A stretch of 31,919 nucleotides of DNA from Pelotomaculum sp. UBA3103 (lineage in GTDB: Bacteria > Bacillota > Desulfotomaculia > Desulfotomaculales > Pelotomaculaceae): positions 1 through 31,919 of the forward strand of contig DFAP01000014.1 of NCBI GenBank assembly GCA_002365855.1, read 5' to 3'. The notes beneath the pieces were generated by a model that saw only the letters and a program-made list of their open reading frames with translations, made no database searches and was not told the DNA's origin. Both the position numbers and the translations under genes were made by a program. This document shows, one piece after another, positions 16,145 through 24,276 of the stretch; the first letter of the stretch is position 1, and every line of letters starts with the position of its first letter.

Positions 16145-16615
16145 ATGTTAAAAAAGCTTTTTTACAACGAAAAGGGCTTTACCATGGTCGAGATGATGGT
16201 AGTGCTGGTGATTATCTCCGTGCTGATAGCAGGGAGCGTCAAGTTCTACCTGGGCTATGTTGAGAACGCCAGGGTGATCAAGGCCAGGGCCCAGATCAGC
16301 ATCATGCAGGCCTCTCTTGACGCTTATTATGCTGAGAATGCCAGGTATCCCACCGATAATAAAGGGCTGTTAAACGCGGGCATAAAGACGACCGGGGTTT
16401 CTCTGGAAATCGAAGCAGCCGATCCCTGGGGCCTTCACTACGTCTATGCTGCCGGGAGCGCTAACCCGAATATTCACTATGTCCTGCACACCGGGTGCGC
16501 CAAAGTCCAGGGTGTTGATGATACGTATGTTGCGGGCGAAGGGGCGGGCGGAAGTGTTTTAAGAGAGCCGGAGATCACCCCGGATATTAGCGCCGATGGA
16601 ATCAAAACAGAGTAA
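16145..16615 (+). CDS. type IV prepilin / GspG-like pseudopilin
   Basis: This 156-residue protein is a secreted pilin subunit. It has a class III leader of 11 residues ending in Gly11, with cleavage expected between Gly11 and Phe12. The mature start FTMVEMMVVLVIISVL has Glu at +5 and a hydrophobic alpha-1 helix. The globular part resembles GspG-type pilins: ARAQISIMQASLDAYYAENARYPTD and a DPWG..YVYA segment. Only one Cys (HTGC) is present, so no disulfide loop. It is the last gene of the pil cluster, followed by a terminator, and is the only prepilin gene seen there. It could be the major pilin or a pseudopilin. Confidence 0.88.
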   Translation: MLKKLFYNEKGFTMVEMMVVLVIISVLIAGSVKFYLGYVENARVIKARAQISIMQASLDAYYAENARYPTDNKGLLNAGIKTTGVSLEIEAADPWGLHYVYAAGSANPNIHYVLHTGCAKVQGVDDTYVAGEGAGGSVLREPEITPDISADGIKTE

Positions 16616-16638
16616 AAGCTTCGTAAAAAAACATATGA

Positions 16639-16706
16639 TTGTCACTAAAGCAAATACCCCGGATGCTGCCAGCTTTCGGAGTGTTTGCTTTAATGACAAC
16701 TTTTTT
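16639..16706 (+). terminator. rho-independent terminator of the pil cluster
   Basis: A 19-base arm (16639-16657) pairs with 16681-16699 with only a couple of mismatches, and TTTTTT follows at 16701-16706. This is a textbook terminator just after the prepilin gene. Confidence 0.8.
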
Positions 16707-16784
16707 GAGTTCTGATACATAAATATATAGCGCATGTTAAATATAGATAGCCTTTATTCGATAAATAGGGCGGTAGGGCAAGGT

Positions 16785-16934
16785 TTACAATGTAATTAAC
16801 AACTCAAATAGGTAGGTGGAATCCAAGGTGGCCGAAATTGCATACTTCCCCGGCATGGGCCAGAGTACCAGCATGAACACCAGCAGGACAAAGATAACGA
16901 CTGAAGACCTCCATAGCAATAACCCGCTTTTCAT
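16785..16934 (-). CDS. 49-residue single-pass membrane protein under riboswitch control
   Basis: This small protein starts MKSGLLLWRSS and has one strongly hydrophobic helix at about residues 10-27 (a run of V, I, F and L). A Pro-rich bend (WPMPGKY) follows, then a moderately hydrophobic tail. No known family is recognised. Support for a real gene is the strong ribosome site GGGAGGTTGG about 12 bases ahead of the ATG at 16934, and the cyclic di-GMP-I riboswitch and hairpin immediately upstream, which have no other gene to control. On the minus strand it is the last gene after the Tad operon; beyond it lies the convergent pil terminator. It may modulate one of the pilus systems; that is inferred from position only. 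Confidence 0.6.
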   Translation of the reverse strand: MKSGLLLWRSSVVIFVLLVFMLVLWPMPGKYAISATLDSTYLFELLITL

Positions 16935-16981
16935 GCATGCCAACCTCCCTTTAAAGTAAAACAATACCTTTTTAATATCAG

Positions 16982-17009
16982 AACCTGCCCGTTTAGTTCC
17001 GGGCAGGTT
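16982..17009 (-). terminator. expression-platform hairpin of the c-di-GMP riboswitch
   Basis: AACCTGCCCG and CGGGCAGGTT (16982-16991, 17000-17009) form a perfect 10-bp stem with an 8-base loop, placed between the aptamer and the small ORF. The trailing tract on the minus strand is CTGATATT, so the U run is poor. The GGCAG in the proximal part of the stem could alternatively pair with CTGCC at the 3' edge of the aptamer, the usual terminator/antiterminator arrangement. Confidence 0.55.
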
Positions 17010-17024
17010 ATTCAATGCCTGTTT

Positions 17025-17110
17025 TCCGGCAGCTGGCTGGCTTGGCGGTAGACCGCTTTAGCCCCTTTAGCTTTGCGCCGCCACCTTTCGGGGGGTTAGC
17101 CATTGTCGGT
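17025..17110 (-). ncRNA. cyclic di-GMP-I (GEMM) riboswitch aptamer
   Basis: On the minus strand the RNA shows the GEMM-I landmarks in order: GGCTAACC, a short C/G stem capped by the GNRA loop GAAA, and the hallmark CGCAAAGC joining strand. Then comes AAGGGGCTAAAG leading into a second stem (GGCT-AAA-GCGG-TCTA-CCGC-CA-AGCC), and the closing GCTGCC that pairs with the opening GGC. The first stem has one C.U mismatch. The aptamer begins about 40 bases after the stop of the MCP-like gene and lies about 90 bases before the start of the 49-residue membrane protein, so the switch most likely gates that gene. Confidence 0.83.
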
Positions 17111-17150
17111 GCCATAACTATTTACAATGTGGCATGTTATTAAATATATG

Positions 17151-18830
17151 CTATACTTTGAACTGCAACGAGAGGACGTTTAAGCGGTCCACCATGCGCA
17201 TTAATTTTTTGGCCAGGGAGTCGATATCGTGCAGGTTCTCCGTTTGGACCCTGGTGTCGCTGCCTGCTCCCGAGCTTTTATTGACAGACTTAAGGAGTTT
17301 ATCGATAATAGCGCTCTGGCTCTGCCTGATTTCATCGATACTGGCAGACTGCTGTCTTGCTGTTGAAATAGCCTCGTCTACCATAGCCTTTCCTTTCGCG
17401 AGTGTGCTCAGAACCTCTTCCAGGGAATTACCGGCTTTGCTGACAGCGCCGCGGCCTTCGCCCAGTTTCCTGATATGTTCGTCCAGCGCGCTTTCCGCAT
17501 CGCACCAGGCGTTCTGAATTTCTTCAATTTCAGCGGTCATCTGGCTCAGTTGGCGGTTGGACTCTTCGGATATGCGGTGCAGGTCTTCCGCTGTACATGT
17601 CAGTTCCTCGTTGCCGGAACGCGCGGCTAAAAGCGCTATTTGAACTGTACACTGGGTGTTTCTTTCCAGCAGGCCGGCAAATTGTTCTGTGGTCATGCTA
17701 AACCGGCGGCTCCTGTCTTCCAGTAGCTTAAGCAGGCTGGCAGTGCTTTCCAGGGACTGACCGGACTCATCTATGCTGGCCGCTATTCTTGAAACAGCGT
17801 CAACTCCGCTTTCGCCGGCGCGTGAGGCCTTATTTACCTCGCCCACAACCTTCGCGACGCGGTCCAGGACATTTTTAGACTGGCCGGAAAGCTGCTCCGA
17901 GAGGTCCAGGGACTGCTTCAGGATGTCGAGCTGTTCCTCAGTACCCTGCTTGATAATATCGAATGTCTGGGACAGCCTGTTGTTAGTGCGGTCGGAAGTT
18001 TGAAGCTGGCCCAGGATCTGCTCGGCCGACTTGTTGATGTCCAGGGCGCTGGACTTAACTGACTGGATCAGGTTGGCCAGGTGAACTGTCATGGTATTGA
18101 AGGCTGTCGCCAGGTCTCCCAGTTCGTCCTTGTTATGTACAGGCACTTTATAGGAAAAGTCACCTGTAGACAACCTTTCGGTTGCTGCAGTCAGGTCTCT
18201 CAGCGGCTTGTTCAGGATCCTCTTACTGATCAGCGCCGCCAGGAAGATCCCGGTCAGGGCAGCCATAAGAATAATGATGATCAGGCTGATGGTGGTTTCC
18301 TTGACGTGGCCGTTGAGGCCGGTCAGGTCAACGCCCATACTTATATACCCTATGGTGCTGCCGTTGGAAGATTTAACCGGGGAAAAGAAGTCCATGACCG
18401 TATTCTGACCTTGCTCATCGCTGCGAATTGCAGACACGTCAGCCTTGGCGGACATGGCGCTCTTCGTCTCCTCATCGCTTACCCATGTGCCTACCATTTT
18501 GGCATCGGTATGGGCAAGCACGCCCCCGTTCGCGTCAATAACCATAGCGTAGCTTACGTCCTGGTAGCTTCCCAGTTTCTTAACCAGGGTGTTTAGAAAC
18601 TCCGTGTTGCCGGAATAAATAAAGTTACCGGTGAATGGCAGGGCGGTGTGAACGATATTCCAGCCTTTTTCTGTAAATTCTCTTTTCAGGAGGGCCTGGT
18701 CCTTTAGAAATATGGTTACACCAACTGCAGACATTAGAAAAGTAATCAAAAGACATAGCGCTATAGCTATTTTTGTGGTTATGGAAAGCCTTATCCCGGA
18801 TAATCCACCACCAATGCTTTTTAGCTTCAT
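17151..18830 (-). CDS. MCP-like transmembrane transducer with HAMP and divergent signalling tip
   Basis: The 559-residue protein has a membrane helix at about 17-42, an extracytoplasmic sensor of about 140 residues (single Cache-like, with YAMVIDANGGVLAHTD and GYISMGVDLTGL), a second helix at about 181-203 and a HAMP domain (KPLRDLTAATERLSTGDFSYKV). A long cytoplasmic coiled coil follows. Where chemoreceptors carry the CheA/CheW-binding hairpin (E.AARAGE), this one has the shortened ALLAARSGNEELTCTAEDL, so the tip is recognisable but eroded. It is directly after tadC in the same orientation and 20 bases away, with GGAGG ahead of ATG 18830. It probably signals to something other than a standard CheA complex, perhaps the Tad machine. 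No che genes are nearby. Confidence 0.82.
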   Translation of the reverse strand: MKLKSIGGGLSGIRLSITTKIAIALCLLITFLMSAVGVTIFLKDQALLKREFTEKGWNIVHTALPFTGNFIYSGNTEFLNTLVKKLGSYQDVSYAMVIDANGGVLAHTDAKMVGTWVSDEETKSAMSAKADVSAIRSDEQGQNTVMDFFSPVKSSNGSTIGYISMGVDLTGLNGHVKETTISLIIIILMAALTGIFLAALISKRILNKPLRDLTAATERLSTGDFSYKVPVHNKDELGDLATAFNTMTVHLANLIQSVKSSALDINKSAEQILGQLQTSDRTNNRLSQTFDIIKQGTEEQLDILKQSLDLSEQLSGQSKNVLDRVAKVVGEVNKASRAGESGVDAVSRIAASIDESGQSLESTASLLKLLEDRSRRFSMTTEQFAGLLERNTQCTVQIALLAARSGNEELTCTAEDLHRISEESNRQLSQMTAEIEEIQNAWCDAESALDEHIRKLGEGRGAVSKAGNSLEEVLSTLAKGKAMVDEAISTARQQSASIDEIRQSQSAIIDKLLKSVNKSSGAGSDTRVQTENLHDIDSLAKKLMRMVDRLNVLSLQFKV

Positions 18831-18850
18831 GGGTTTTCAACCTCCTAATT

Positions 18851-19768
18851 TTACATAAATGTATCAACAATCTGTATGGCTGCGGGTCCCAGCAGGACTA
18901 TGAAGATCGCCGGAAAGATAAAGAATACCAGCGGAAAGATGATTTTAATAGGGGTTTTCATGGCTGCTTCCTCCGCGCGCTGCCGGTATTTCTGGCGCAT
19001 CTGCTCAGACTGCAGGCGCAGGATGTTGCCTATGCTGATCCCCAGCTGGTCGGCCAGGATTACTGCCCCGGTGAAAGTGGAGAGGTCGTCCACGTCCGCC
19101 CGCTTGGACATATCCCTGAGCGCGTCGATCCTGGGCTTGCCCATTTTTATCTCCTGGAGCATCTTAAAAAATTCCCCGGTAAGGACACCTTTGGTCTTCT
19201 CAACCACCTTAATCAGCGCGCCGTCGAAGCCGAGGCCTGCCTCGACACTGACCGTCAGGAGGTCAAGTACGTCGGGAAGGGACTTTTCAACTTCCTGCTT
19301 GCGCGCCTGGCTCTTCCTGCCCAGGTAAAAATCCGGCAAAACCCAGCCGATAGCCAGGCCGGCAGCACCCATCAAGACCTGCTGGGTGATGCTCTTACCT
19401 GTTAATTCAGTAAGGCCCCAGAGGAGGAGGGCGGTGCCTGCGGCGGTAAAATACTTAAGAACCAGGAGTTCCCTAGGGGCGATCTTATCATTGATGCCTG
19501 CCCTGTCTATTTTTTGGGCCAGCTCCGCTTCTTTTTCGGCGGGCATGGATTTAGAAATAAGCCGGGTGACTCTCGTCGCGAGAGGCTTGACGATTCTGCT
19601 GAACAGAGGCGCTTTTAACTCCTGCTCACGCAGCGAGGGCTTTCTGCTCCCGACAACCTCGGTAACCCTTTTCTCAACCTCAAGCCGTCCTTTGGACGTC
19701 TGGTTGTATATAGCCAGAATAAAAAGCACAGCGTCTATAAAAACAACGATGATGATCAGCGTTAACAA
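18851..19768 (-). CDS. tadC: Tad pilus membrane platform protein TadC
   Basis: TadC and TadB form the two-part inner-membrane platform of the Flp/Tad machine. The 305-residue protein has an N-terminal helix (2-20), a pair of helices around 108-150, the T2SF/GspF-type cytoplasmic domain (LPDVLDLLTVSVEAGLGFDGALIKVV ... GVLTGEFFKMLQEIKMG), and C-terminal membrane helices (IFPLVFFIFPAIFIVLLGP). These are typical TadC features. TTG 19768 is the start, with GGAGGG seven bases ahead. It follows tadB by 12 bases within the tad operon. Confidence 0.88.
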   Translation of the reverse strand: MLTLIIIVVFIDAVLFILAIYNQTSKGRLEVEKRVTEVVGSRKPSLREQELKAPLFSRIVKPLATRVTRLISKSMPAEKEAELAQKIDRAGINDKIAPRELLVLKYFTAAGTALLLWGLTELTGKSITQQVLMGAAGLAIGWVLPDFYLGRKSQARKQEVEKSLPDVLDLLTVSVEAGLGFDGALIKVVEKTKGVLTGEFFKMLQEIKMGKPRIDALRDMSKRADVDDLSTFTGAVILADQLGISIGNILRLQSEQMRQKYRQRAEEAAMKTPIKIIFPLVFFIFPAIFIVLLGPAAIQIVDTFM

Positions 19769-19780
19769 GGAGCAACCCTC

Positions 19781-20752
19781 CTAAACCTGGATTTGAACAA
19801 TCTTTCTAATCAGAGCAATCCCCATCAGCTGTGACAGGAAGGCTACAGACACCATGGCCAGGCCGGCCTTGTTGGTGAACAGCGGTGTTATGTACTCTGG
19901 GTTCATAAAGAATATAGCCAGAGCCAGCAGGAAGGGGAGCAGCCCTATCACAAGGCCAGATAGCCTTCCCTGGGCGGTGAGTGTTTTAATCTCTCCTTTA
20001 ATCCTGACCCGCTCTCTAATTGTATTTGCAATGTTGTCGAGAACTTCCGCCAGGTTGCCCCCGACCTGGCGCTGGATCAATACAGCCGTCACCACCAGCT
20101 CGAAGTCGGCACTGCTCACCCTTGAGGTCATGGCGGTGAGGGCTTCTTCCGTGGGAGTGCCCCAGTTCATTTCCTGCAGCGCTGCGCCGAACTCCTTTGA
20201 TATCGGGTCGGGCATTTCCTTGCGTACCATATCCATGGCTTGGAGAAAGCTGAAACCGGAGCGGAGTGAGTTGGCCATAACGATCAGGGCGTCGTTGATC
20301 TGGGAGTTGAACTTCGCGATGCGCCTCGCCAGAGCCATCCGCAGCATAAAGCGGGGCAGGTACCATCCGAGGACTGCGGCCAGCAGACCTGCTGCCGGAT
20401 TTCCGGTAACCAGGAGAAAGAACAAGCCGCTGCAAACGACTGTAATGACGCTGAGCCCCAGGAACTCTTCACCATTTAAGGGGATGTCGGCCCTGGCCAG
20501 CTCTGAGTCCACCTTTGCGGTTATTTTTTTGGCAATAAACGGCCTGCCTGAGTATTCCAGAACCTTACGGCCAGCCGCTATATTCCTGTTTTTATTCTTT
20601 ACGCCGGCCACAACGTCGCGCATCCGCTCCCCGAAAACACGCTTCATCCTGACGGTGACGATTTCCTGTTCCCCTGCTTTTAGCTGCTTAACACCTAAAA
20701 AAGTAAGGAAGATGGCCAGGAACACGAGCCCGGCTATTACGTTAAGATCCAT
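19781..20752 (-). CDS. tadB: Tad pilus membrane platform protein TadB
   Basis: The 323-residue partner of TadC. It has an N-terminal helix (4-20), a helix pair near 100-135, the T2SF domain (INDALIVMANSLRSGFSFLQAMDMV ... PISKEFGAALQEMNWGTPTEEAL), a VQRQVGG-like VLIQRQVGGNLAEVLDNI segment characteristic of TadB, and C-terminal helices. ATG 20752 follows GGGAGG. It lies 20 bases after tadA and 12 before tadC. Confidence 0.9.
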   Translation of the reverse strand: MDLNVIAGLVFLAIFLTFLGVKQLKAGEQEIVTVRMKRVFGERMRDVVAGVKNKNRNIAAGRKVLEYSGRPFIAKKITAKVDSELARADIPLNGEEFLGLSVITVVCSGLFFLLVTGNPAAGLLAAVLGWYLPRFMLRMALARRIAKFNSQINDALIVMANSLRSGFSFLQAMDMVRKEMPDPISKEFGAALQEMNWGTPTEEALTAMTSRVSSADFELVVTAVLIQRQVGGNLAEVLDNIANTIRERVRIKGEIKTLTAQGRLSGLVIGLLPFLLALAIFFMNPEYITPLFTNKAGLAMVSVAFLSQLMGIALIRKIVQIQV

Positions 20753-20772
20753 TTAATAACCTCCCGTCAGTA

Positions 20773-22131
20773 TCATAATATGGAGGGGTCAAACGTCTCG
20801 AATGGCAGGTTAATGCCGTATGCCTCAAGCTGGTTGAGGAATTTTGGCCTGATTCCGGTAGCGATGAACCTGCCCTTGATTTTACCTTCTTCGTCGATGC
20901 CTTCCTGTTTAAAAACGTAGATATCCTGGAGGACAATGATATCACCTTCCATACCCTGGACCTCGGTAATATGGGTGATTTTCCGCGAGCCGTCCTTCAT
21001 CCTGCTTTGCTGGATAATCAGGTTTATGGCAGACGATATTTGCTCGCGGATAGCTTTAATGGGCAGATCCATCCCTGCCATCAGGACCATAGTTTCAAGG
21101 CGTGAAAGCATGTCTCTGGGCGAGTTGGCGTGGCCGGTGGTCAATGAGCCATCGTGGCCTGTATTCATCGCCTGGAGCATATCCAGCGCTTCTCCGCTGC
21201 GGACTTCGCCGACCACAATGCGGTCAGGGCGCATCCTTAAAGAGTTACGGACGAGGTCACGGATGCTGATGGCGCCTTTCCCCTCAATGTTAGGCGGCCT
21301 GCTTTCCAGGGTTAATACATGTTTTTGCCTGAGCTGCAGTTCAGCGGCGTCCTCAATAGTTACAATCCGCTCGTCCTCAGGGATAAAGCTGGAAAGTACG
21401 TTCAGGGTGGTGGTTTTACCGCTGCCGGTTCCCCCGGAAACAACGACGTTCAGCCTGCCCTTGACACAGGAATCGATGAAATCAGCTATCTGCGGAGTGA
21501 TAGTTCCAAACTCGATCAGGTTTTGGACAGTGACGGGGTCTTTGAAAAATTTTCGAATCGTAATTGTCGGCCCTTTTAAAGACAGCGGGGGAATGATCGC
21601 GTTTACCCTGGAGCCGTCCGGCAGTCGGGCGTCAACCATGGGCATGCTCTCGTCGATGCGCCTGCCCAGCGGCGCCACAATCTTTTCTATAACGTGCATA
21701 ACATGGTTGTTGTTGCGGAAAAAAACGTCAGTAAGCTCGATCTTCCCTTTTCTTTCAATGTAAACGTTGTCCGGTCCATTCACCATGACCTCGGTTATAT
21801 CCGGGTCATTTAAGAGAGGGGTGATGGGGCCGAAAGCAATTGAGTCGTCAGAAATTTCTTTGGCAATGCGCAGCCTGTCAAGGCGCGGGATATGGTCCCC
21901 TTCCTTTTTGAGGATGTCCAGAACCATTTCCTCAATTTTTGCTGACATTTCTTCCTGGTCATTATCCGCGGCCATTTCTTTGAGTTCTTCAATTATTTTT
22001 CTATGCAGGTCAGTTTTTAAATCAACAAAGGGGTCTTTTTTGTGATGTGAAAGCTTTCGCGGCGAGTTCATGCTCAAACTATCCTCTGAATCGGACATTT
22101 TATGTTTTTCCATTCTAGCCAACAGTGACAT
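20773..22131 (-). CDS. tadA: Tad secretion ATPase TadA/CpaF
   Basis: The hexameric ATPase of the Flp/Tad pilus. The 452-residue protein has a charged N-terminal extension (1-40), the helical N-terminal domain with FGPITPLLNDPDITEVMVNG, and a RecA-like domain. Walker A is GGTGSGKT (233-240), the Asp box TIEDAAELQL, Walker B RIVVGEVRSGEALDMLQAMNTGHDGSLTT (from 304), and the TGHANSP His box. This matches CpaF closely. ATG 22131 has GAGAGGTG upstream. The gap to cpaE is 43 bases. Confidence 0.93.
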   Translation of the reverse strand: MSLLARMEKHKMSDSEDSLSMNSPRKLSHHKKDPFVDLKTDLHRKIIEELKEMAADNDQEEMSAKIEEMVLDILKKEGDHIPRLDRLRIAKEISDDSIAFGPITPLLNDPDITEVMVNGPDNVYIERKGKIELTDVFFRNNNHVMHVIEKIVAPLGRRIDESMPMVDARLPDGSRVNAIIPPLSLKGPTITIRKFFKDPVTVQNLIEFGTITPQIADFIDSCVKGRLNVVVSGGTGSGKTTTLNVLSSFIPEDERIVTIEDAAELQLRQKHVLTLESRPPNIEGKGAISIRDLVRNSLRMRPDRIVVGEVRSGEALDMLQAMNTGHDGSLTTGHANSPRDMLSRLETMVLMAGMDLPIKAIREQISSAINLIIQQSRMKDGSRKITHITEVQGMEGDIIVLQDIYVFKQEGIDEEGKIKGRFIATGIRPKFLNQLEAYGINLPFETFDPSIL

Positions 22132-22174
22132 TTATTTCACCTCTCAAAAGGAAAAGAGTTTTTTGCTTAATAGG

Positions 22175-23401
22175 TTAGAAGCTGAAGATCCTGCCAACAA
22201 TAGATTTCTTGGTGTTTTCTTTTGCTTCCAGGCCGGACTCGGGTAAGTAGAACTCCCTGGCAAAGCTTTTAATGCTCTGGGCAATCCTGCTGTTGGCCTG
22301 GGTCAAAACCAGAGGGTGTCCTTTATTGATCGAAGAAAGGACAGTTTTTTCATCGTAGGGCAAAATTGCAGCCGGTGAACGGTTGAGCCTCTTTTCGAGT
22401 TCGGAGATCTTGATCCCGTAATCTAGGGTTGACTGGTTTAAAACCAGCCGGACCTTGTCTGACTGCCTAAGTGTTTCCAGAACCTCGAGGTCAGTTTTGA
22501 CGTGCTTTATGGCCGGGAGGTCGCGGGTAAACGTCAACAGGATATCGTCAGCGAGTTCCAGGACGCTCAGGGTTAAGTCATTAAAAAGAGGGGGGGTGTC
22601 TACGATAATATAATCAAAGTTTTTCTTCAATAATTTTAAAATTTCTTCAGTATGTCCAGCCGTGATGGCTTCGGCCTCTTCCGGTCGCAGCGGCGCGGGA
22701 AGGATCTTAAGACCGGACATATGAGGTACGAGATAGGTATTGACTAGTGAAAATTCGAGTTCTTCCTCTTCCTTAACCATGTCGGCGATTGTCCCTTTTG
22801 GTGACAAATTCAGCATTACGGTTACGTCACCACCCTGGAGGTTGAGGTCGATCAAGGCTACTCTTTTTCCTGTTTCCTGGGCCAGGCATACCGCCAGGTT
22901 GCAGGATATTGTGGTCTTGCCTACGCCCCCCTTGCTTGAGAAAACAACCATGATCCTGTTTTCAGGCTGCTTTACCTCAGGCTTTTCCTCTACAGGGGGA
23001 GATGTGTTGATCTTAGTTGCCCTTACTTTGTATGAATTATTGACGCGGCGGATGGTCTCAGCCAGGTCGTTACTGCTGAAGGGCTTGACCAGGTAATCCC
23101 TGGCCCCTGCAGCCATGGCCTTTCTCAGGTATTCGGGCTCTCCCTGGATGGAAATGATTACAATAGCTGTATCCGGCATTTTGTTTGAGATCGCCTCAGA
23201 GGCGGCGATCCCGTCCATCCCAGGCATATTGATATCCATCAGCACGACATCAGGGTTGAGTTCCTCGGCCAGGCGCAGGGCTTCTTCGCCGTCGCCGGCC
23301 TCTCCCACCACGACGATGTCTTCTTCAAAATGCAGCAGACGTTTTATATCTTCACGGGTGTTTTCGATATCGTCGACCACTAGGACGCTGGTCTTGGTCA
23401 T
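22175..23401 (-). CDS. cpaE: CpaE-like protein: receiver domain fused to MinD/ParA-type ATPase
   Basis: CpaE/TadZ positions the Tad machine in the cell. The 408-residue protein starts with a receiver domain whose phosphorylation site is intact (Asp10-Asp11, Asp56 in VLMDINMPG, Lys in LVKPF). A linker rich in Pro and Glu leads to a MinD-like ATPase with the deviant Walker A FSSKGGVGKTT, LIDLNLQGGDVTVML and VDTPPLFNDL. In many TadZ proteins the receiver is degenerate; here it keeps the acceptor Asp, so phosphorylation may control localisation. ATG 23401 with AAGGAGG. It is 15 bases after cpaB. Confidence 0.9.
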   Translation of the reverse strand: MTKTSVLVVDDIENTREDIKRLLHFEEDIVVVGEAGDGEEALRLAEELNPDVVLMDINMPGMDGIAASEAISNKMPDTAIVIISIQGEPEYLRKAMAAGARDYLVKPFSSNDLAETIRRVNNSYKVRATKINTSPPVEEKPEVKQPENRIMVVFSSKGGVGKTTISCNLAVCLAQETGKRVALIDLNLQGGDVTVMLNLSPKGTIADMVKEEEELEFSLVNTYLVPHMSGLKILPAPLRPEEAEAITAGHTEEILKLLKKNFDYIIVDTPPLFNDLTLSVLELADDILLTFTRDLPAIKHVKTDLEVLETLRQSDKVRLVLNQSTLDYGIKISELEKRLNRSPAAILPYDEKTVLSSINKGHPLVLTQANSRIAQSIKSFAREFYLPESGLEAKENTKKSIVGRIFSF

Positions 23402-23416
23402 TGTTAAAACCTCCTT

Positions 23417-24124
23417 TTATTGAACCAGGTTGTTCATTCTGGTCATGGGAAGAGTTAAAGTATTATTGTCTGTTGCAGCGCGCAGGGCCAGCCGGATTGA
23501 TGCTTGTTCCGAGCACAGCACCAGTGGCTGCATCTGCTCAGGGGCTACCAGCAGGGTCAGGGTGCTCGCCGGGGCCCTGTTTTTGCCGTCTGCACCTTTA
23601 GCTGCGGACGCGTCGGTAATCTGGTCTATAGATAGAACAGGAACATTCTGGATGACCAGAGTAGTGAGGATACCCTGAAAATCAAAGGTACCCATAACGT
23701 CAACCCGGTCGCCTGGAAGAATTTGGCCGGCTACACCGGAAACTTCATTAACTGCAATTGTTACAGCCCGTTTGCCGGGTTCAATCAGGTAGGACAGTCC
23801 GTCAGAAGACTCTTTTCCTGTAGCCAGCTTGTCCCGCAGGACCTGCTCACCGGGTAGTATCTCGGACTTAACTGTCTTTCCGACAACTTCCTTTACATCG
23901 ATCGCCGCTTTTGGGTTGATATACTTGGTAGGTACTTCCTTAATCTCGACCATCTGGGCAGTCACCTGGGTTTTAGCCGGGATACGCTGGCTGGCCGCGA
24001 CGACTTTAGCGAAGTCACCTTCGACCTGGTAGGTCTTTTTCATATTATCCAGGTACATATATATACCGCCGGCGGCTGCCAGGCCGACCAACACTGCTAA
24101 AATCAAGATCAGCTTATTTTTCAT
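23417..24124 (-). CDS. cpaB: Flp pilus assembly protein CpaB/RcpC (SAF domain)
   Basis: The 235-residue protein has one N-terminal membrane helix (about 4-24), then a SAF domain (VVAASQRIPAKTQVTAQMVEIKEVP, GKTVKSEILPGEQVLRDKL) and the RcpC-like region with PGKRAVTIAVNEVSGVAGQILPGDRVDVMGTF. CpaB proteins are exported parts of the Tad apparatus, perhaps binding wall glycan through the SAF domain. ATG 24124 follows GAGAGGTG. A 152-base gap with a hairpin separates it from the tadG-like gene. Confidence 0.9.
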   Translation of the reverse strand: MKNKLILILAVLVGLAAAGGIYMYLDNMKKTYQVEGDFAKVVAASQRIPAKTQVTAQMVEIKEVPTKYINPKAAIDVKEVVGKTVKSEILPGEQVLRDKLATGKESSDGLSYLIEPGKRAVTIAVNEVSGVAGQILPGDRVDVMGTFDFQGILTTLVIQNVPVLSIDQITDASAAKGADGKNRAPASTLTLLVAPEQMQPLVLCSEQASIRLALRAATDNNTLTLPMTRMNNLVQ

Positions 24125-24181
24125 CTTTACACCTCTCTATATTTTTGTTGAGTTTAATGTGGGGGTCTTTTTAAACCAACT

Positions 24182-24203
24182 GGATCAAAAAAGATTTTGA
24201 TCC
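24182..24203 (-). other. hairpin between tadG-like gene and cpaB
   Basis: GGATCAAAA (24182-24190) and TTTTGATCC (24195-24203) form a perfect 9-bp stem with a 4-base loop, in the 152-base gap inside the tad operon. On the minus strand no T tract follows the closed stem. It may stabilise or attenuate the mRNA between the minor-pilin part and the machine part. Confidence 0.45.
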
Positions 24204-24276
24204 AAATTCTCACCACCACCTGAAAAGACAGTTTGCTTAAATTTTAAATGCTCTGCGGGGAACTACGCGGGTTAAT

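Noticed and set aside
19854..20756. Long plus-strand frame opposite tadB
   Set aside because: It is an antisense shadow with Ser/Arg-rich composition and no domain; tadB on the minus strand is clear.
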